This document shows, one piece after another, positions 58,922 to 64,000 of a stretch of 64,000 nucleotides of DNA. Every line of letters begins with the position of its first letter. The first letter of the stretch is position 1. The position numbers and the translations under genes were made by a program. The notes beneath the pieces were generated by a model. That model ran no database searches. It was not told the origin of the DNA and saw only the letters and a list, made by a program, of their open reading frames with translations. Source of the stretch: Agrostemma githago (taxonomy: Eukaryota; Streptophyta; Magnoliopsida; Caryophyllales; Caryophyllaceae); the NCBI GenBank assembly GCA_958450325.1, contig OY288259.1, forward strand, positions 27,770,734-27,834,733. Reading direction: 5' to 3'.

Positions 58922-58930
58922 TTTATATAG
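58922..58930 (-). promoter_or_regulatory. TATA box, element C LTR
   Basis: CTATATAAA on the minus strand, about 525 bp from the LTR start, 30 bp downstream of the palindrome block in element orientation. Confidence 0.65.
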
Positions 58931-58959
58931 GCAAAGCCTAGGGTTCCCCGGTTAGGGTT

Positions 58960-59061
58960 ACTCGACTGAGTAACCAGCTGACTCGGTCGAGTAGCCCGTT
59001 GTGCCTGCAGTCGGGCCTGAATGAGGCCCACTCGATTGAGTGGTCGGGCACTCGACCGAGT
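58960..59061 (-). promoter_or_regulatory. Palindrome-pair block upstream of TATA, element C LTR
   Basis: Units at 58960, 58981, 59030 and 59050 (21 and 20 bp, pairs 70 bp apart). Two units have decayed at one CG (CGACTGAG and CGATTGAG). Confidence 0.7.
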
Positions 59062-60219
59062 GGCCCAACTGGGTCGCATGGGTCCGTCGTCTTGGACCTT
59101 GTCTTTGGCATTTTATGGTTTTTGTATTTGACTTGGACATTTGATGATTGTGTGGTTGTTTTTGTATGTCTCGGAAACGACTTTGACCGGGGTTGACCCA
59201 ATCGCTAAAAAGTCGGTTTTATTTCCGATGTCGGTTTTGACCCAAATTAGTCTTGTTTGATTGGAAACGACCCACTGGGCCTGAATTTGAGGTCAGTTTT
59301 GTGAGATTTGTACTCCATAAGTGCATTAGCCAGCAACTAATGGTTTTGAGCCCATATCCGAGCGCGTAGAAACACGTTTGCGTCCGATCATCATCGGGTG
59401 TTTTTTGGAAACTGCCATAGACACCTGGCAGTCAAAATGCGGGTGTCTACAGAGCCCCCACTCTGACTGAGGCTTGGACAAGGCGAAAGTCAGAGTAGCT
59501 ACCAAGCCCACTAAGACCTGGTAGACTTCCGTTCGGGTCGTTTATAGTCCATTAGACTTGCGTGAAGGGCTCGCCAGTCATAAGATAGGAGCCATACATG
59601 AGTTGATGATAATGACTCCGTGGGGAATAAGGACTTGTTGCGTAAGTCCTGGGTGCGCCTATGTGTGGGCCCATCCCGTGTTATTCCGAGGAAAATGCCG
59701 CCTCGGGCTTTCAGCTGGGGAATTGGACTTGTCGTATAAGTCCCGGGTGTGCCTGTATATAGGCCCATCCCGCGTTAATGCCGCCTTGGGTTTCCGCTAG
59801 GGAGACTTAGTGGGTTGCATGTTCCTGCTTGAGTCGTACCTGTATAAGTCAGGTAAAATTTGCATGCAACACGTAGGTAGTAAAATGACTCGCGCTGGGG
59901 AAAAAGATTTTTGAATTTTTGAATTTTTCGAAATTTTGAAATTTTGAAACTTGGAATTTTTTTGGAAATTTTTGACTCCTAGAGAATTTAGGAAAGTTCG
60001 AGATGATTATTTCCATGCTAGTATCGAGACTAGGCTTATGGGTTGATTCCGTTTGGGATTAGGAAACTATTGTGCAAGAAGAGATTAGGAAAGAAGGTTG
60101 TAAGGTTGATGCTATATATTGCCCTCCTTATCCTTGATTTTCTTCATAATTTCCTCACAAATCCTCCCTCCTCCTTCTCAAAAAGGAAAGCTCCTTATTC
60201 TTTTCAAGAATTTTTAGCC

Positions 60220-61881
60220 ATGGGTATTGACCGATTGACCGTTATGTTGCAAGAATGGTCCCGATGCTTCAGGGACACGGATAGGGTGGCTCTCAACCAG
60301 ACGGGTATTACTCAGCTGTACCCGTTTCGCCAGATACAGGTTGATCGCTACTTTCTGGATGCGTGCTTATCTTACTGGGATGACATATATCATGTCTTTG
60401 CCTTTCTCGGGGCGAAGTTTGCCCCTTACCTGAGGAGATTGCTGCGGTAGGAGGATGGAACCCAATACTTCGACCCGCCATCCCGTATTCGGTCCACGAC
60501 TTGAGGAGGAAGCTTCGAGAATTTTTAGGCCTCTCCCATAATGAGGTGTCTCGAATGGCCTGGGATGACAACACAATTTCCTTGATTGATCTGGCTGAGA
60601 AATTTATGAACCCGCATGATGTCCGGGTGAGACCAATTCACAGCCGTAGGGCCTTTTCTTTTTGCATGTTCCATGTTTATGCCTTTGAGGGTCACATGGA
60701 CTTGTTATCATGTATGGGTCATATCCGTCTCTTGACCGTGGTTGATCTGATGGAGACTGAACACAGCCCGGCTTGGCTGATTACGGGTGAAATAATTCAA
60801 GGCTTGGACAATCGTAGGAGGGATTCATCCGTCCATCTCACCGGAAGCACCCGTTTGCTGCAAGTATGTCGGATTTTTATTTTTTTCGATTTCTTGATTT
60901 TTATTCTTTTTCGAGATTTTGACTGCTGCAGCGGGCACTCGATCGAGTCACCCTGGCACTCGATCGAGTGCCTTCGTAAAAAGCCCCATGTTCGCTCCCA
61001 GGGATGCCACTCGATCGAGACATCCTGGCACTCGATCGAGTGTCATCAGGCGGACGCCTGTTTCGTCTCGGGATCTCATGTTTTTGTTTCCTTTTTCAGA
61101 TTTGGCTATATGAGAGGCTATTGGTGATAGATCCTCCCCTTGATGCCAGCAACTACCATCACAACCAATTGATGACGAGGAGACGGGCTATTGATTTTTC
61201 TCGCCTGATTACTCAGAAATACTGGGACGAGGTGCTATCAATCCATGGTGGGCGGCTAATTCGATGGGTTATGCCGTGGTGGCTCATCTACGTTTGGACC
61301 GGCTTGGATCCGAGGGATAGAGCTCGTTACCAAGTAATCCCGTCTTTCAGGCAAACGGTTCATCTCTACCCGGACCGCATACTAAGGCAGTATGGACGGT
61401 CCCAGCGAATCCCAGAAATTGAAGCAGTTGTGAGTGACCCTACCCAACTGACTGATGTGATGTGTGATACCTCAATGCAGAGATGGTACACCCGGCATAC
61501 TTGGCCTATTTCCAAATCACGCCACTCGATCTGGGTTTCAGACTCCTATACAAAGTAGACTAAAGCAGGTGATGCCAAAGCCCGAGCCGCTTTGAAGGTT
61601 GACGAGGCTTTCGATTTGCTGCGAAGGGAGAAGGCTAAAGACAATACGGGATTCATCGATGAAGGAGACACCCCGGCGACTTTGGTCCGACTAATGTCAG
61701 GTCAGAAAAAGAAGACTAAGACTCGAGCTGAAGGGTCTAGTGCTAAAGGTGCTTGGGGGAAAGTGGGCCCCCAGACTGACTTGGAGAGGAGACTAGGCCC
61801 AAGATTAGCCGTGCAGGACCGACTTGGCCCACGGGATAGGCTACCCGAGCATGTGCGAGCCCGACTTGGTCCAAAGACAAT
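60220..61881 (+). pseudogene. Antisense extra gene of Ogre element C (plant mobile-domain / DUF7745-like), broken
   Basis: Read opposite to the element. ATG at 60220 (MGIDRLTVMLQEWSRCFRD); motif YFLDACLSYWDDIYHVFAF is like plant transposon-associated PMD/DUF7745 proteins (from memory). A one-base deletion near 60425 shifts the frame to LPEEIAAVGGWNPILRPAIPY and LREFLGLSHNEVSRMAW. A 236-bp intron (60864-61099, CAA|GTATGT to TTTTTCAG) separates LTGSTRLLQ from IWLYERLLVIDPP. A stop at 61556-61558 follows SDSYTK, but the same frame stays open to a basic Arg/Leu/Pro repeat (RLGPR) and is cut by Athila B. Extra ORFs, some antisense, are known in Tat/Ogre elements; function unknown. Confidence 0.7.
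60937..61041 (+). promoter_or_regulatory. Palindrome-pair block inside the intron of the antisense gene
   Basis: ACTCGATCGAGT units at 60937, 60958, 61009 and 61030: two 21-bp pairs, 72 bp apart, the same layout as upstream of the LTR TATA boxes. The 61009 unit ends in GAGA instead of GAGT. It lies wholly within the 60864-61099 intron. Confidence 0.7.
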
Positions 61882-63493
61882 TGATAAGTGTAGTTTGTAG
61901 TGCCTATTTCGTAGTGTTTTGGTCCTATTTTCCTTGCGGAATCGCTCCTTGGGAGCGATTTATGGGTTACTTATGCTTCCTTTAGCTCGTTTCAGGTTCC
62001 CGAGACCATTCATGAAGAATTGGAACGATTCCGACTCGTTTCATACACTTTTGGAGCCAACGAAGAGAAGGAACGATCACTCGATGCCTTGGATTCGACC
62101 CCGCGACCTTGGGACCCAATCCCGAGCCTCTTCGACTCGATCCCGAGACCCGAGAGTCGGTGAGAAGCCCATGAGAACCAAGGAGGGACCAAAAAGATCA
62201 TAATGAAGGCCTACAAGGTCCTTCCCGTGCAGGATAGTGGCCTTCCCGACCGGGAAGGAGTGCACAAAACCAACAGCTCCTATATTGAGCCCGTCCCGGC
62301 CGAGAAGGACTCGTCTCGGGCGGGACCATCTCGTCGCGGGTGGGACGAGTGAGCTGTAGCACGCAACTCATTCTTTTCTTCTCCTTACTCATTGTACCCC
62401 TATATATACTCTTCCCTTGTTTTGTTAAGCTCATGTTAGACATTACCCATAAAACCCTAAAACTACTTTAGGTTATATTAGCTTAGATTAGTGTAGATTA
62501 GTCCTTAATTACTCCTTAATCTTAGCTTACTCTTGTATTATTGGATTTCTTGAAGAATCCATCCAAGATTGACAACCTTGGTGGAATTATTTGGGTTTTC
62601 TTCTATGCAAGTGTTCTCCTTTTCCATTTCCTTTGTAGTTTGGTACAATCTTCTTCTTCTTTTACTCTTAATCCTTTATTGTTTATCAAGTTCTCATCTT
62701 TATTCATTGTTTGTTGTTTATCCTTGTTTTCCATTATGTATGTTTGGATTCTTATGTTGATTACTCTTGTTCTTGTTAGTTGTAGTTTGATTATGTTTGA
62801 GTAGAGTTTTGCTAGGGTTAGTAGGGTGATTAGGGTGTTTTATGGATAATTAAGGGATTGTTGGGGATGTTGGTGGAATATTTGGGTTTCCTCTTGGTTT
62901 GATGCATATTACATGTTTGTTGAAATGCTTGAATGACTAGTAGATGCTGCTTGTTTTTCTTGCCTTTCTCTTGTGGGTGATAGTTTGTTTGTGGGTTTGG
63001 TTCCCTCACTACGTAGCGAGAGCCCGGTAAGGACGACCCCTAGGTCGGTCTACGTAGCGAGAGCCCGGATGCGACCTAGGCCACTATAGCGCGCTAGTAA
63101 CCCCGTTTGCCATGTGTATCGCCAAGATGGGTTTTAGGATGAACCTCTAGGTCGGTCTACGTAGCGAGAGCCCGGACCTTACCTAGATTACCCTACTACT
63201 CCCTTCACTCTAGTTCTTCCTCGACCATTCCATTACCCCTTTGACCCCGACCTAATCCTAGCCCGTTTTCCTTGTTTTTTTTTCTCAGTCTCCTTAGCCA
63301 TAGTCTTAGCCTTCTTCCCCTTCTTATCACCTTAGTTTAGCTTAGCTCGTTGACTTAGTCTAGTAATCGGGTAACCTTAGCCTAGACGCCTCATTACCGT
63401 CCCCGTGGATTTGACCCGACTTACCCTAGCTACCCACTAGGTCTAGCCGGTTTATTTATTGATCGTTTGGGACGTGACAAATCCCTACCATCA
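61882..63493 (+). repeat. Athila B 5' LTR
   Basis: 1612 bp, TGATAAGTGT...CCATCA. TATA box CTATATATA at 62400. Around 63014-63175 a phrase TACGTAGCGAGAGCCCGG occurs three times. TATTATTGGATTTCTTGAAG at 62536 is the intact counterpart of the CACTA insertion site. Confidence 0.88.
62400..62408 (+). promoter_or_regulatory. TATA box of Athila B LTR
   Basis: CTATATATA about 518 bp into the LTR, matching the one at 23371 in element A. Confidence 0.65.
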
Positions 63494-63496
63494 ATT

Positions 63497-63514
63497 CGGC
63501 GCCGTTGCCGGGGA
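63497..63514 (+). other. Primer-binding site of Athila B
   Basis: CGGCGCCGTTGCCGGGGA after the LTR end and AATT. It is the Athila-type site with the first T changed to C, against TGGCGTC in element A. Confidence 0.7.
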
Positions 63515-63680
63515 ACGGTGCTAGTTTAGACTTTGTTTTCCTAGTTACTTGACTTTGTCTTTGTGTTTGTGTTTTTCTTTCTCTTTGGTTCCTTTGCTTC
63601 TTGTGTGTGAAGTGTATTTCTCTCTTGTCTAGTGCCCAAAAAGCACTAGACTTCTCACGTTTGCTCCTAGTCTACAGTTT

Positions 63681-64000
63681 TTGCCTAGAGGTGGTGACCA
63701 TCCTCTTCTTTACAACTCAGAGCCGCATAAACGGACGGTTGCTAGATTGAGAGGTTTCCAACCGGGTACAAGCCTAGTTTTCGAGCAAAGCGTGAGGTTT
63801 GATCTAAACTCCCCACACATTGAAGCCGATATGAGCTACTCCTCTCCCTCTATGAACCAAGGGTATGACATGACGTCCCCCTACCACTATCAAGCTTCTT
63901 GGGGTAATCAAGACTCTAGTGGGTATGATCTTCAAGGATATGGAAATGACTACCAACAAGTGAGTGCTTATCAATCATATGACCATGGTGGCTATTACTC
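63681..64000 (+). pseudogene. N-terminal part of gag of Athila B (start codon lost)
   Basis: Aligned with element A's gag start, the codon here is TTG followed by PRGGDHPLLYN, so the ATG has been lost by one change. The frame is then open for about 106 codons to the window end, with RTVARLRGFQPGTS matching element A's RTIARVRNSQPGTS. It is Tyr/Gln/Ser-rich further on. The gag domain proper lies outside the window. Confidence 0.75.

Larger units (their letters stand above)
56786..59451 (-). repeat. LTR of Ogre element C
   Basis: Same subfamily as element 1: palindrome arrays at 57577-57796 and 58960-59061, TATA CTATATAAA on the minus strand at 58922-58930, and the CACCCTCAACCTACATG block near 58714. 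It is noticeably diverged from element 1. Confidence 0.88.
56786..61881 (-). mobile_element. Ogre/Tat-type element C, 3' part, cut by Athila B
   Basis: The left end is a 2666-bp LTR (56786-59451) in minus orientation, followed on its right by the polypurine tract and interior sequence collinear with element 1 up to about 60000. It then carries a gene on the opposite strand (60220-61881) not present in elements 1 or 2. Athila B is inserted at 61882, so gag/pol and the 5' LTR, if they exist, lie beyond the window. The left flank ATATT (56781-56785) should recur at the far end. Confidence 0.82.
61882..64000 (+). mobile_element. Athila-type element B, 5' part
   Basis: Full 5' LTR (61882-63493), PBS and the start of gag; it continues past the window end. 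It is inserted in the antisense gene of element C. It is similar to element A throughout its LTR but unsplit, so it shows A's sequence before the CACTA insertion. Confidence 0.88.

Overview
This window is plant nuclear DNA, almost certainly angiosperm and most likely eudicot. It is AT-rich, with plant-type splice sites and layers of plant transposons: Athila and Tat/Ogre Ty3/gypsy elements, L1-type LINEs with (TAA)n tails, a PIF/Harbinger element, a CACTA element, a TRIM and a Stowaway-like MITE. I could not fix the species. I see no rRNA, tRNA, CRISPR array or ordinary intact host gene.

Layout. 1-9.5 kb is old, decayed DNA. It holds a composite TRIM with an extra inverted LTR (3187-4687), an Athila pol relic (5.1-6.4 kb), a MITE (7455-7543), a CAA-rich tract and a probable Helitron 3' end (about 9.5 kb). 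9.8-22.9 kb holds two diverged copies of an approximately 640-bp repeat. The second copy is split by an 11.7-kb staircase of LINEs and LINE 3' ends, each ending in (TAA)n and followed at once by the next. From 22892 an Athila element (A) begins. Its LTR is split by a 29.8-kb CACTA element (23497-53326, TSD TAT), and the matching unsplit site is visible in a second Athila LTR (B) at about 62536. The CACTA element carries a Harbinger element, itself split by a solo Ogre-type LTR (27081-29654). It also carries a three-exon host-gene-like segment (30447-33126) and two complete, non-autonomous, minus-strand Ogre/Tat elements (33713-43964 and 44308-52835). Athila A resumes with a decayed gag. A third Ogre-type element (C) interrupts it at 56786, carries a gene on the opposite strand, and is itself cut by Athila B at 61882, which runs off the window.

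Most notable signal. The LTRs of one Ogre/Tat subfamily carry 12-bp palindromes (ACTCGRYCGAGT). They occur in pairs whose centres are almost always 21 bp apart, about two helical turns. The pairs themselves sit about 70-75 bp apart. I count 48 units by eye. One block lies just upstream of the LTR TATA box, a second lies about 0.8-1.3 kb downstream in the presumed transcribed part, and the same layout reappears in an intron of element C's antisense gene. A second LTR subfamily (44308-52835) has different inverted repeats at the same two positions. This looks like a dimer-binding or RNA-hairpin module maintained by a retrotransposon family.

Functional state. Nearly all transposon proteins are broken by stops or frameshifts. 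The Harbinger ORF1 (24166-25374) is the only long intact transposon ORF. The 104-residue gene model inside the CACTA element is open across three in-phase exons.
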